This document shows positions 52,752-64,000 of a stretch of 64,000 nt of DNA, piece after piece (position 1 is the first letter of the stretch; every line of letters begins with the position of its first letter). Source of the DNA: Tillandsia leiboldiana (Eukaryota > Streptophyta > Magnoliopsida > Poales > Bromeliaceae). Position numbers and translations under genes: made by a program. The notes below the pieces were generated by a model. The model ran no database searches. It was not told the DNA's origin and worked only from the letters and a program-made list of their open reading frames with translations. The DNA lies in NCBI GenBank assembly GCA_029204045.2, contig CM055067.1, positions 22,890,838-22,954,837 on the forward strand, given 5' to 3'.

Positions 52752-55700
52752 TGTCACGCCCCGGCGTCGAAACTGCGACCCGGGCTCGCCAACAGATCCG
52801 CCGCCCATACGGAAACCCCGTATAGACGAAGCGTCTAACCTGCAAAAAGAACCAACTACACTATACAGATATCAGAGCTGAAAGTAAACTACTGAAAAAC
52901 TAAAATCCAATCCCCGTACAACTGAAAATAATACAATATCCATCTCCCAAAAATTATGATCATATACAAGTCCTCTGATACAAAACTCAAAAGGGAGACA
53001 TCTCCAATAAATACATCAGTGTACAAGCTCTCAATACAAAAATATCCTCACTACATCAGTCTCTCAAACTGTAAAATAAAATACAACTCTATACCTCACA
53101 ACAAGGGTCTCTCAACAGAGGGAAAAGAGATAAACTAATCTACTGAAGCTCTCCTCAGAAGGGGTACCGCTACACTCCAACGACGGGTAGGGAACTAGCT
53201 CGCGACTCCCTCACCTCGGTCAGAAGAAACAACAACTGGAGCAACAGGAACAGGAGAAGAAGTCCCTGGGAAAAAACACCACGACGGGTGTGAGAACTAC
53301 TTCCCACAGTAGTTCTCAGTGGGTGTCGTCAACAAGCCCAACGGTCTGCCCAGTAAGTCTACTAGAGGCATAAAGTAACAAAAGCAGGGCTGAAAAAGGA
53401 AAAGATGGAAAATAACTCTACAGCTACTATGCCTCTATCTAGATGCTCAAGAAGTGGAACAGATGATAATATGATGCATCTACTGACTCTCAAGTATAGT
53501 CACCCAATCTACACTGACTGCCTCCTCGGGTCCAATCAAACCTGCGCCTACCTACTGCCGTTACATCCCGGAGGACCGGACTGACGTAGGGCGTCCGTAG
53601 CTGCCAAAACTGGGCCAGCCAGAGGGACTGTGTCCGTGACTGCCAAAACTGGGCCAGTGAGAGGGACGGCGTCGACAAGTCGTGATACCAAAGTGCAAAC
53701 CCACTCCGGACGTGGCACTCGAGGGGAGCGACCCCAACGAGGACAAGGGTATCCGCGCACTCTGTCGAGCTCAAGTGGCACTGCAGGCTATAGTCAAAAT
53801 CCACGCTCACGCGCTGAACGGCAAGACTCAATCCTCAAACATCTCGCACAACAGTCGGAGCACTCTCGACGACTCAGCTGATCAGCTCACACGAAACACG
53901 AGACCCAAGCCTCTCCAACAGCTCACAGCACAAACACACTGGCTGGAGATACTCCACAGCCAGGACCACCGTCCACCAGACGGCTCCCACAACAGAACAC
54001 TAAACTCACAGGAAAGACCGACACCATAAGGGTTCGGAAACCCGATAGGCCGGTGCTTAGAACCCTATCAAACAAGAACAGACTCTAGGCTCTGCCTATC
54101 GAAGTTCCCGACCCCTTATAGTTCGGGGACATAACAACCTCGGTACAACACGAGAAGACACCAACCAGGGCCCGAAAGTTCCGGGAGACCTACACCTACA
54201 ACCCTATCAAACAAGAACAGGTTCCAGGCTCGGCCCCCGTGGCTTTCATCCCGACAAAGGAACGGCCCCTAGAACCCAGACCACTCGAATCCTTTCGAGT
54301 GGGGAGATTTACAGGAAAAAGGTGACATTTGTTAATGAAAACCATTTTCACTCAACCCACACAGGGTGAGGATTAAAAGTAGTACCCTTTATGAAAAGCT
54401 ATCTTGTTTTGAGAAGAACTCCATTTTTAATGATTTTTAGGTCTTTTTAGAAAAACAGTTAGAAAACAAGTGTTTTACCCAAACCCCGAAAGGCTGATGC
54501 CTTTGCCCAAATCAAACAAGAACAGACTCCAGCGGCCCTTCGATGCTTGGAAGAAAACATTGGTAGACTAAAATCATGTGTATGTCGAAAAGGGTTCTGG
54601 GTTCTAGGTCCTGCTAACACTAGTAAACTACTGTCACTAACACAGTGGCAACAACCCAAACAGGAGAAAACAAGACCTCCCGGGGCCACCGTTTACCCCA
54701 AACGGTTCTCGGTACAGACAAGCGATCCACTACATCTACCAGACTCCACTCTGCTCCCAAGCACGAGTGCAAATGCATCCCACACTAAAAAGAAGTCCCG
54801 ACCGCTCGGCCCACTACCCGGGCGAGGATAACACTAAGTCTAGGAATGAAACATATGTGTGGATGTCTAAACATAAATAACCCTAGCCCAAGTGAGGGTT
54901 TTCTACTGGTCTGGTTACACATGCAACATATGACGGGGGTGCTAGGTCAGGTTCCAAGATAACTATCATTAACAGATGATAGAGAGTAAGGAGGTCACAT
55001 GAACCTCAGATAATAAAGGAAATAACAATTCCTACAATCTAGCATGCTACACAAGAAATACTCTAACATGCATGATCCTACATCAGTAGAATTACTGTTC
55101 AGTCCATAAAACTTGGAGACAAGGCCACCCACCTAAAGGCGCTAACTGTCCAAGATTCCACAGCTGAAAATACCAGGAAATTGATAGCTCCAAGTCTAAC
55201 AGGTCCAGCACTGTCCACAAACCCTCCTGCAGAAAGGGCTCCAAAAATTTTGAAATAAATACCACAGCGTTCCTCGCGTCGATAGCTTCGAAACGGGTAC
55301 CTGTACGCCCAATTCCGAGCACCATAGGCCAAGTTACAAATTCCACAGTATCGGTGCGCAAAATTCCAAAATCATACAACTGTAAACTCTCGCACAGATG
55401 AAAAGGAAAATGTATACCTTCGGGAATGTCTCCAAAAATTCCAAGAAAAATACTATGATAATCCTTGCGTCGAGTAGATGAAAAAAGTCCAAGGGCTCGT
55501 CTCAATCCGATGCCCGGTTGCGGAGATATCCACGAAACACCACGCCGCTGTCCCAGTATTCCTCACAGCAACAGCATCCCAGTAAGCAAGGAAGAACTCC
55601 TCGAAAAGTGCGAAATGAGAGGAAACTGAAAATACCTCGATCGAAGCTCTGTCCGTCGCGGATCCAACGGCGAAGAAATCGCTCGAAAAGGTGGTCGGAG

Positions 55701-56259
55701 AAGGCCGGGGGAGCTCTCGCACCGAAACGCGACGAAGGGGAACACAAATGGACGAGCGTCGCGCCACACCGTAAAAATGGAAACCTCGGGAAGCATGCCA
55801 CGTAAAATCCTAGAAATCCTCCAGAGGATGCAGAACACGAAGGGGAGCAACTTTGCTGAAGAGTCCACGGCGAGAAGAAGCTCGGAAATGCCGAAAAAAT
55901 GAAGGAAGAAGCGGCTCGGATCGCTTAAATAGGCTGCTCAAACAAATCAGGAAATGACGGATGTGTCCCGGTTTCCAGGTGCTTGGAGAATTCGGGCTGC
56001 TATAGTGTTGGGCCCGGCCCAACACTGTGCGCGCCCGAATCCCTCACGGGCCTCCACGATACCCACCGAAAAGGCAACAGCGAGCGCCACCACACACATC
56101 GCGCCACGTGGCTGCCCCCAGACGCCGACATGTGGCCCGACAGCGAGTCAACGCGCGCCTGGCGCGCGCACGTGCGCACGCCAGCGCCGCCCGCGCACCC
56201 TGCCAGGCACGCGCCCCGAGGCGGGGCGCACCAACTCGGTGCACCGAGCGCGCTACACC
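52752..56259 (-). repeat. Minus-strand family-C LTR, cut by element C
   Basis: The left edge TGTCACGCCCCGGCG at 52752 is the LTR 3' end on the minus strand. The flank has no primer site, so this is a 3' or solo LTR. It carries the U5 hairpin (52805-52825), a weak TATA-like TATTTAAG near 55925 (minus strand), and the transcribed block GCGTACAGGTACCCG shared with A and B. Element C starts at 56260 inside its GC-rich U3, and the remainder must lie beyond the window. Confidence 0.8.
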
Positions 56260-57473
56260 TGTGAGGTCCCGGAATCTCCCGCGTAGGGCTTGCTGGTTGT
56301 TGAGCAGCTTTTAGTGGCCTTTGGGAGTGTTTGTGCGCGTGTCGGGCCCGAGAATTAGATTTGTGGTGCAATTTGGGTTTTAGTTGCATCACTGGAGGCC
56401 TGCGTGGTGTGTCGGTAGTGTTTGCGCGCAATTTGGACACAAGTGTTGGACTTTGGGCTTAAAGGAGACCCCGTGGGAAATTAGAGGACCCGTCGGGTGT
56501 TTGGAAGTGGTTTCGCGCGATTCAGATGTCAAAATTGGACTCCGGGCGAAGTTTGGATAAGAGTTTACCTCTCCGGTCGCCTTCGGGAATTTTTAGAGTT
56601 GGAATTTGGCAAATCGGACTTTAAAAATGGACCCGGCGCGAAAATCGGATCGAGTGGGCTATCCGGGGGCACTCCGTAATTTTTGGATGAGAATTTGGAG
56701 AAATGGACATCGTATTTGGATTCAGCGCGCGAAATCGCTAAGAATGGACTATTTACTTGTTTGTTTTGGAGCCCGGATGTTTTACACGTTTTTCGGGGCG
56801 GCGCGACACGTTTCCCGAGGCGAGGCGACGGTGCGGATCCCGACGCGGCTCAAGGCGCGCAGCTGGCGCGCGTTGGGAACGCGCGCCTGCGCGTGTCAGC
56901 GCAGGGGCCGCCACGTGGCGGCCCCCCGTTGGAGGCCCGCGCGGGAGCGGGTGGGCGCGCCTGTGTCACGCGCCCGTGTCCCGCGCCTGCGCGGGCGCGG
57001 TGTCACGCGCCCGTGTGGCGCGTGGACTGCGCGCCCGCGTGGCGCGCAGGGGCGCGGCCACGTGGCGGGCGCGCGGTCGCCTGCGCCTGGTGCACCGCTT
57101 TGTGCCGTGGACCGGGCGGTTGGAGGGTCCGGATTGGCCGGTGCACCGTGGACCGGTGCACCGTGGACCATCCCTTTTTTCCCCCTCTTCTTCTTCTTCT
57201 TCTTTCTCCCCCGCACGCCACTTTCTTCCTTTCTTTTCCTTTCTTCTTCAACCGAGCGAAAGGGAGGAGGTGGTGGGTTGTGTGGCGTGGCGTCGTGGGC
57301 CTCATGGAGCGTGCGAAGTTCACCGGCGGAGCGTTTCGGCGGCGGCGGCGCAGTCGGGTAGGCCCCGTGTGCTAATTTTTCGGTGTTTTTAGCACAGTTT
57401 TGGGGCGTTCTTTGGACTGTGAATTAACCCCTTATTCTTATCTGTGTTAGGGACAGTATTTTTTACTGTGCTC

Positions 57474-57725
57474 CGTTTTGCGTGCGATCCCCGACGCCGT
57501 GCACCGTTTTGCGTGCGGACTCCGTTTTGCGTGCGGATTCTGGCACTGTGCTCCGTTTTGCGTGCGGACTCCTGCACCGTGCACCGTTTTGCGTGCGGAC
57601 TCCGGCACCGTGCACCATTTTGCGTGCGGACTCCGGCACCGTGCACCGTTTTGCGTGCGGACTCCGGCACCATGCACCGTTTTGCGTGCGGACTCCGACA
57701 GCGGACATCGTTTTGCGTGCGGATC
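57474..57725. repeat. 31-bp minisatellite in element C LTR
   Basis: TTTTGCGTGCGGACTCCG recurs nine times, and the last seven copies are spaced exactly 31 bp (57525 to 57711). Coding frames across it are repeat artefacts. Confidence 0.9.
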
Positions 57726-59442
57726 GCGTGGAGGCCAATTGCAAGTGTCTACGAGCAATTGGTGGCAAATCGAGGTGGGTGGCCTTATCTCCAAGTTTTA
57801 TGGACTGTACATTAATTCTATTGATGTAGGACTATGCATGATAGTTTATTTCCTTGTGTAGCATGCTAGATTGTTGGAATGGTTATTCCTTTATCATCTG
57901 TTAACATAGTTATCTTGGAACTTGACCTAGCACCCCCGTCATATGTTGCATGTGTAACCAGACCAATAGAAAACCCTCACTTGGGCTAGGGTTATTTTAT
58001 GCTTAGACATCCACACTGTTCTTTCATTCCTGGACATAGTGTTATCCTCGCCCGGGTAGTGGGCCGAGAGGTCGGGACTTGCTTTTAGTGTGGGATGCTT
58101 TTGCACTCTTGCTTGGGAGCAGAGTGGAGTCTGGTAGTTGTAGCGGGTTGCTTATCTGTGCCGGGAGGCGTTTGGGTAAACGGTAGTCCCGAGAGGTCTT
58201 GTTTCCCTGTTGCACAGTCGTGGGAGAAAGCCGTTGAGTAGACGGTAGTCCCGGGCCGACGCGTATCTTCCGGTCAGTGTTGTTGGGAACCGTTGGGGTT
58301 AACGGTGATCCCGGGTCGTTGAGTTTTGTCCGACCAGTATTGTTGGCCTGAGTTGTGGGTCATTCCTGGCTGTGGAGTACTCCAGCCAGTGTGCTTTGTG
58401 CTGCGAGCTGTTGGAGAGGCTAGTGTCTCGTGTTTATTGTGAGCTGATCAGCTGAGTCGTAGAGAGTGCTCCGACTATTGTGCGAGATATTTGGGGATCT
58501 TGAGTCCTACCGTTCTGGGAGTGAGCGTGGTTTTTGACTATAGCCTGCTTGTGCCAATTAGTGATACTCTATGCCGTGCCGTTTTCCTCAGTTGGAGTCG
58601 CGTCCCTGAGATGCCGCTGTGGATACGATGGGCCGGTTGAGGCAGTTTTGCGCGAGGGGTGAGTTAGTCGGGCAGGACGCCCCACGTAAATCCCGTCCTC
58701 ATGGGGATGTGTGGTAGTGGGCAGGCGCGTTCCTAGTCGACAGGCGCAGGCTTGACTGGACCCTATGAGGCAGTCAGTTCGATTGGGTCTATTGAGCACC
58801 TTGGGTGCGAGTGGTCTCTTTTAATTTCATCTGTTCCACTTTTTGAGTATCTAGATAGAGGTATGGTAGCTGTAGAGTAGCTCCAGCTTTTCTTGTTCAG
58901 ATTTCATTGCACTGTTATCTTTTACCTCTAGTAGACTTAGTGGGCAGACCGTTGGGCTTGTTGACGGCACCCACTGAGAACTACTGTAGGAAGTAGTTCT
59001 CACACCCGTCGTGGTGTCTTTTTCCCCAGGAACTTCTTCTTCTGTTCCTGTTGCTCCAGTTGCTGATCCTTCTGACCGAGGCGAGGGAGTCGCGAGCTAG
59101 TTCCCTACCCGTCGTTGGAGTGTAGCGGTACCCCTTCAGAGGAGAGCTTCAGTAGATTAGTTTACCTCTTTTTCCTCTGTTGAGTGACCTTTGTTGTGAG
59201 GTATAGAGTTGTACTTTATTTTACAGTTTGAGAGACTGATGTGGTGAGGATATTTGTATTGAGAGCTTGTACACCGATGTATTTTATTGGAGATACCTCC
59301 CTTTTGAGTTTTGTATCAGAGGACTTTGTATACGATCGTATTTGGGAGATGGATATTGTATTATTTTCAGTTTTTAGTAGTTTACTTTCCGCTCTGATAT
59401 CTGTTTACTGTAGTTGATTCTTTCTGCAGGTTAGACGCTTCG

Positions 59443-59466
59443 TCTGTACGGCAGTTTTCGTACAGA
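59443..59466 (+). promoter_or_regulatory. U5 hairpin, element C
   Basis: Perfect 8-bp stem TCTGTACG / CGTACAGA around loop GCAGTTTT. Confidence 0.6.
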
Positions 59467-59526
59467 TGGCGAATCTGTTGGCGAGCCCGGGTCGCAGTTT
59501 CGACCCCGGGGCGTGACAGATTAGAG

Positions 59527-59538
59527 TGGTAGCAGAGC
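59527..59538 (+). promoter_or_regulatory. Primer binding site of element C, one mismatch
   Basis: TGGTAGCAGAGC, where A and B have TGGTATCAGAGC. The spacing after the LTR is 8 nt. Confidence 0.75.
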
Positions 59539-59696
59539 CTAGGTTGTAGGTCGTGGTGGACTTAGAAACCCTAGGCTTGTGGTTGGATATTAGGATGACT
59601 ACGTGAGAGTCGTGACTTTTAGCGAGAGTCCTGATTGAGTTTTTACCTCTCCCAAGAGACGGGATGAGTGTTTGGCATGTTTATATTCCTAAACGA

Positions 59697-59720
59697 TTAT
59701 GTTGGCTGCCGACAACATAA
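59697..59720 (+). promoter_or_regulatory. Gag-leader stem-loop, element C
   Basis: The 8-bp stem TTATGTTG / CAACATAA is unchanged relative to A and B. The loop is GCTGCCGA, so the central hexamer is no longer a palindrome. Confidence 0.6.
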
Positions 59721-59929
59721 TACTCTGGAATGGATGACATGTCTTAGACTTTCGCTGGATTGGGCCTTATGGTTGTTGTGTCCTGACTTTTGTTATTGTG
59801 CAGCGGATTGCGATACCCCGGAGACGTCGTGTTGTGAAGAGGACACACCCCTCACCTGATGAATACCCCACAGCGGGAGGCAGAACTATCAGAGTCGCGC
59901 AGCGGAAGCGTGGTGGGCCCATAACCCAC

Positions 59930-60120
59930 AGGTCCCAGGATCGAAAACTTCGATAGGCTGAGCCTAGAAGAGCCTAGAATCTGTTCTTGTTTGATTGGGG
60001 TTCTAGGCACCGGTCTATCGGGATTTTCGGATTTTTGCCGCATCAGTCGGTTCTTCTCACCTATGAGTGGGGTGTTATTGTGGGAGCCGTTTGGAGTGAC
60101 GGCGGTCCCAGCTGAGTGGG
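59930..60120 (+). other. LTR-derived segment inside element C
   Basis: The stretch with TTCGATAGGCTGAGCCTAGA and TTCTTGTTTGATTGGGGTTC matches the reverse complement of about 54020-54130 in the minus-strand C LTR. A piece of LTR has therefore been copied into the interior, just before the minisatellite. Confidence 0.65.
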
Positions 60121-60840
60121 TATTTTCCCTGGCTGTGTTACCAGGAGGGCATTTTCCCTGGCTGAGTTACCAGGAGGGCATTTTTCCCTGGCTGAGTTAC
60201 CAGGAAGGCATTTTTCCCTGGCTGAGTTACCAGGAGGGCATTTTTCTCTGGCTGAGTTACCAGGAGGGCATTTTCCCTGGCTGAGTTACCAGGAGGGCAT
60301 TTTTCCCTGGCTGAGTTACCAGGAGGGCATTTTTCCCTGGCTGAGTTACCAGGAGGGCATTTTCCCTGGCTGAGTTACCAGGAGGGCATTTTTTCCCTGG
60401 CTGTGTTACCAGGAGGGCATTTTCCCTGGCTGAGTTACCAGGAGGGCATTTTTCCCTGGCTGAGTTACCAGGAGGGCATTTTCCCTGGCTGAGTTACCAG
60501 GAGGGCATTTTTTTTTCTGTCTGAGTTACCAGGAGGACACTTTCCACTGGCCGAGCTACCAGATGGATACATTGCCCCTGGCTGAGTTACCAGGTGGGCA
60601 CATGCCCCTGGCTGAGTTACCAGGTGGGCACATGCCCTGTCTGAGTTACCAGGAGGACACTTTCCACTGGCCGAGCTACCAGATGGATACATTGCCCCTG
60701 GCTGAGTTACCAGGTGGGCACATGCTCTGGCTGAGTTACCAGGAGGACACCTTCCACTGGCCGAGCTACCAGATGGGTACATACCCCTGGCCGGGTTACC
60801 AGGTAGGTACATGCCCTGGTCGAGTTACCAGGTGGTTGCT
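60121..60840. repeat. 30-bp minisatellite, 24 units, each with an inverted repeat
   Basis: 720 bp in 24 units of about 30 bp. The typical unit has CCTGGCTGAGTTACCAGG, where CCTGG and CCAGG can pair. The last third has a variant unit (CACTGGCCGAGCTACCAG). The motif resembles CCTGGCTGTGGAGTACTCCA in the C LTR. Confidence 0.95.
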
Positions 60841-60869
60841 TTACTGAGATTGAGATGGTCTGACAGGAC

Positions 60870-61560
60870 GCCGAGATTTGGTGGCGTCGAGTTCGTCCTG
60901 TTGGACTACCAGGAGCTCAGTTGTTGACTTGGAACCAGTTTCGTGCTTTGCTGCTCAGGGCCAATTTTCCTGACAGTGTAAGCAGAAACTGGAAGGGGAC
61001 CTTAGACTCCTGCAGCAGGGGAGTCGACCTCTTCTGGAGTATGTTCGCGAGTTTTGCGATTGTTGAGTGGTGTACCCCATGTCTCCTGGATGAGATCCAG
61101 GATGTTGAGCTAGTTGAGAAAGGACTGCAGTGGAATATCTATCACTTGGTGTATTCTCGGCGGGTGCCAACGTTAGATGCAGCGATTGAGCATGCTTAGC
61201 GGGTTGACCGAGGATCAGTGATCATGTCAGAGAGGGACGGAGCGCCAGGGACCAACTCCGGGGAGAGGCATCCAGTGCCGCCTGTGTTTGGACAGTCGAA
61301 TAGATCGAGACCCCCGGGGCAGCCACGATCCCAGTCTGAGGGTCGTGAGTCTCAGAGGAGACAGAGACCAGGAGGTTCTCCACAGCCGATGTATCAGCAG
61401 CAGCAGCGGGATGACTGTGTCCTCGGTGGTGGGCCGCATTTTGCGCCGCAGTGTGACCACAGGCAGGGCACAGATCATGGTCTTGTCCTAAAGCGGGGTC
61501 ATCAGTCGCTTGGGCAGCTTCGGTTCCTCCTCCTCCGCTCTTCCAGACAGGCGGAGCTTT
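60870..61560 (+). pseudogene. Element C gag relic
   Basis: It begins with a trace of DADAWWRRV (GACGCCGAGATTTGGTGGCG at about 60869), then LTWNQFRALLLRANFPDSVS, VELVEKGLQWNIYHLV and PTLDAAIEHA. A degenerate zinc-knuckle zone follows (CVLGGGPHFAPQCDHRQG, about 61418-61470), with the second cysteines lost. Several frameshifts and stops are present. It was a gag similar to that of A and B and is not functional. Confidence 0.75.
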
Positions 61561-61639
61561 GACAGGTTATGGCCAGATAGTTAGGGCCACTTCTTCGCGG
61601 CTGTCCGACGAACGACCACCCCCGAGCGAGAGCGTCTAT

Positions 61640-61984
61640 GTCACACAGGATGAGGATTCGGGGGCAGCTAGCCACGTGGTGGCAGATACTAATCTTATCT
61701 CCCCTTCACGCACTTGAGCGTTATTTGTTACCGGAGCATCGCATTCATTTCTTCTGTAGGGCATTTGCTTTGTTGTATGGGCTAGAGATAGGACCCTTAG
61801 CTTGTGCTCGTGAGGTTCAGATACCGGATCACGTGTTGCACATAGATGGGTGTTATTGGTCCTGCCCAGTGCAGTTGGGGCCCTGGTTTTTGCCTGTTGA
61901 TCTTTTGGCTCTTCCTCAGCTCCGGGATTTCGAGGTAGTGTTGGGTATAGTACTGTGAGGATCTGAGGCCTTGATGCTTGAGTG
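61640..61984 (+). pseudogene. Element C protease relic
   Basis: Aligns with 12640-12930 of element A: ASHVVADTNL, then a damaged DTG site (TTTGTTACCGGAGCATCGCA), HVLHIDGCYWSCPVQL and LRDFEVVLGI. It ends where the 27-bp minisatellite begins, at the position of GMDWL. Confidence 0.75.
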
Positions 61985-62566
61985 ATACCACGCCGTTGAT
62001 ACACGGTGGTGATGCCACACCATTGATACACGGTGATGATGCCACACCGTTGATACACGGTGGTGATGCCACACCGTTGATACACGGTGGTGATGCCACG
62101 CCGTTGATACACGGTGGTGATGCCACACCGTTGATACACGGTGGTGATGCCACGCCGTTGATACACGGTGGTGATGCCACGCCGTTGATACACGGTGGTG
62201 ATGCCACGCCGTTGATACACGGTGGTGATGCCACGCCGTTGATACACGGTGGTGATGCCACGCCGTTGATACACGGTGGTGATGCCACGCCGTTGATACA
62301 CGGTGGTGATGCCACGCCGTTGATACACGGTGGGGATGCCACGCCGTTGGTACGCGGTGGTGATGCCATGCCGTTGGTGCACGGTGGTGATGCCACGCCG
62401 TTGGTGCACGGTGGTGATGCCACGCCGTTGGTGCACGGTGGTGATGCCACGCCGTTGGTGCACGGCAGTGATGCCACGCCGTTGGTGCACGGCAGTGATG
62501 CCACGCCGTTGGTGCACGGCAGTGATGCCACGCCGTTGGTGCACGGCAGTGATGCCACGTTGTAGG
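61985..62566. repeat. 27-bp minisatellite, about 21 units
   Basis: Unit TGATGCCACGCCGTTGATAC plus ACGGTGG. The CCGT and ACGG parts can pair. The last third uses a TTGGTGCACGG variant. Because 27 is a multiple of 3, one plus frame reads HGGDATPLI repeatedly and a minus frame also stays open. I do not regard either as a gene. Confidence 0.93.
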
Positions 62567-63273
62567 TACACAACGGTGAGAGTTTTGTGGATGTTTCGGA
62601 CTTTGACCGCGAGTTTGGGCATCAGCTTTATGATCGCCTTGTGGGCCAGTTTTCAGTCCCGTTCACCGACGGTTTGGTCCCCGTCATGGTGTTCTTTATT
62701 AGTTGAGGGATCGACTTCGACCCGTGGGTCCGTTGGGGTTATGATAGCATGTTGAGCGACCAACTGTGGCATGAGATTGTGCCTTTTGAGGATCCCTTTT
62801 GAGGGTAGCCTGCAGTTGTGTTGTCCACTCGAGTGGTTTCGGATCGGGAGGTAACCGAGTGAAGACCCCAGCGTATTGGACTCCCTTCCTTATTGGATTA
62901 ATATGCGGGTATGCTCGGGTCGTCTTGTTGAGGTTGGCACCATGTTGTGGTTTGGTGCATGTTACACTTGTGGTTATTTCAGTTTCCCCCAGCCTTTTGG
63001 TGGAGCCCTTTTGTTTTTCACGTCTCAGCTCAGTAATGATGTGATTTTCCTCGCCCGTGATTGACTTGCCTCTTGAGATTTGTGATTGTTGGAGTACGAG
63101 GGACGCCCGTAGCAATTTCTGGCTCGAGAGATGAGAGAATTGCACATCGGGTCATACCGTACTTGTTGTTGTTGTTGCGAAGTAATCACGAGGAGCGAGT
63201 GGGGTTTAGGGAGCTGGAGGCGTATTGTTAGATACCTAGCCGTGGTATTCTCGACTCCTGATGGGCTTGAGCT
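62567..63273 (+). other. Element C 3' interior, no recognisable domain
   Basis: About 700 bp between the minisatellite and the polypurine tract. I find no reverse transcriptase, RNase H or integrase motif on either strand. Confidence 0.55.
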
Positions 63274-63310
63274 AGTTTCGAGGACGAAACTTTCTTTTAG
63301 TGGGGGAGGG
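63274..63310 (+). promoter_or_regulatory. Stem-loop and polypurine tract, element C
   Basis: AGTTTCG, AGGA, CGAAACT (63274-63291), then AGTGGGGGAGGG (63299-63310), next to the 3' LTR. Confidence 0.75.
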
Positions 63311-64000
63311 TGTGAGGTCCCGGAATCTCCCGCGTAGGGCTTGCTGGTTGTTGAGCAGCTTTTAGTGGCCTTTGGGAGTGTTTGTGCGCGTGTCGGGCCC
63401 GAGAATTGGATTTGTGGTGCAATTTGGGTTTTAGTTGCATCACTGGAGGCCTGCGTGGTGTGTCGGTAGTGTTTGCGCGCAATTTGGACACAAGTGTTGG
63501 ACTTTGGGCTTAAAGGAGACCCCGTGGGAAATTGGAGGACCCGTCGGGTGTTTGGAAGTGGTTTCGCGCGATTCAGATGTCAAAATTGGACTCCGGGCGA
63601 AGTTTGGATAAGAGTTTACCTCTCCGGTCGCCTTCGGGAATTTTTAGAGTTGGAATTTGGCAAATCGGACTTTAAAAATGGACCCGGCGCGAAAATCGGA
63701 TCGAGTGGGCTATCCGGGGGCACTCCGTAATTTTTGGATGAGAATTTGGAGAAATGGACATCGTTTTTGGATTCAGCGCGCGAAATCGCTAAGAATGGAC
63801 TATTTACTTGTTTGTTTTGGAGCCCGGATGTTTTACACATTTTTCGGGGCGGCGCGACACGTTTCCCGAGGCGAGGCGACGGCGCGGATCCCGAGGCGGC
63901 TCAAGGCACGCAGCTGGCGCGCGTTGGGAACGCGCGCCTGCGCGTGTCAGCGCAGGGGCCGCCACGTGGCGGCCCCCCGTTGGAGGCCCGCGCGGGAGCG
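63311..64000 (+). repeat. Element C 3' LTR, first 690 bp
   Basis: Matches 56260-56949 at a constant offset of 7051 bp with about seven substitutions. It continues beyond the window. Confidence 0.93.

Larger units (their letters stand above)
56260..59518 (+). repeat. Element C 5' LTR (3259 bp)
   Basis: Starts TGTGAGGTCCCGG and ends GACCCCGGGGCGTGACA. It has a GC-rich U3 (56800-57170), a pyrimidine tract, a 31-bp minisatellite, several GAGTAGACGGTAGTCCCG-like repeats (58150-58320), the AGTGGGCAGACC inverted repeat near 58943 and the U5 hairpin. Confidence 0.92.
56260..64000 (+). mobile_element. Element C: non-autonomous gypsy-type LTR element with decayed interior (continues past window)
   Basis: 5' LTR 56260-59518, internal region 59519-63310, start of the 3' LTR at 63311. 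Over the 690 bp available, the two LTRs differ at about 7 positions (1 percent) with no length change. The interior keeps a primer-like site, the leader stem-loop and the polypurine tract. Gag and protease are relics full of stops, pol is absent, and two minisatellites make up about 1.3 kb. A copy this young with an interior this decayed was probably already non-coding when it transposed. Confidence 0.88.

Noticed and set aside
52498..52845. A 115-codon frame on the minus strand in the segment between the solo D LTR and the C LTR
   Set aside because: No recognisable motif, and it runs across an LTR boundary (52752).
60121..62566. Direct repeats that might suggest a CRISPR array
   Set aside because: The units are contiguous without unique spacers, and the context is a plant LTR element.
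61636..62622. Open frames with 9-residue repeats (HGGDATPLI; YQRRGITTV) that look like a repeat protein
   Set aside because: The DNA repeat is 27 bp, so any frame without a stop in one unit stays open. The array interrupts a decayed protease, and both strands are open.

Overview
This window is plant nuclear DNA made almost entirely of nested transposable elements. I see no intact host gene, rRNA or tRNA gene. The plant origin is supported by Ty3/gypsy elements with chromodomain-like integrase tails and initiator-Met tRNA primer sites, a Sirevirus-like Ty1/copia element, and a CACTA DNA transposon carrying exon fragments of plant genes (PPR protein, STRUBBELIG-family receptor kinase, S1/P1 nuclease). 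The high GC content and element style suggest a monocot. Pineapple or a relative is possible, but the sequence does not prove it.

Layout. At the left edge (1-3831) are four truncated LTRs: D1 (1-1918) inside C1 (1919-2609), inside D2 (2610-3110), inside minus-strand C2 (3111-3831). C2 is also the host of element B. Element B is on the minus strand: 3' LTR 3832-7416, internal DNA 7417-7646 and 26368-28526, 5' LTR 28527-31305 resuming at 41641-41653, then an assembly gap. B has gag but no reverse transcriptase or integrase. Element A (plus strand, 7647-26367, TSD TAACC) sits inside B. It has gag, pol and two 3279-bp LTRs with about 17 mismatches between them. A's 3' LTR is split by a 6998-bp CACTA element (17984-24981, TSD GCT). 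B's 5' LTR is split by a copia element (31306-41640, minus strand, TSD CCTGG).

After a 100-N gap (41654-41753) comes gypsy element E on the minus strand (41754-50054). Its LTRs carry a very GC-rich tandem array. Next are a solo LTR of family D (50158-52365, TSD GCCTA), about 380 bp I cannot assign, a minus-strand family-C LTR (52752-56259), and element C inserted in it (plus strand, from 56260 to beyond the window). C has 3.26-kb LTRs around an internal region that has decayed to gag and protease relics and expanded into minisatellites.

How the parts relate. A and E are the only gypsy copies here with a substantial pol. B and C have large LTRs, intact priming signals and no pol, so they probably moved using enzymes supplied by relatives. 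Several noncoding structures recur in families that otherwise differ: a hairpin near the end of U5 with paired base changes, a stem-loop in the gag leader, a stem-loop just before the polypurine tract, and an inverted repeat inside the LTR. I consider these recurring cis structures, together with the three-gene capture by the CACTA element, the most interesting content. Insertion order read from nesting agrees with LTR divergence counted by eye: A about 0.5 percent, B about 1.7 percent.
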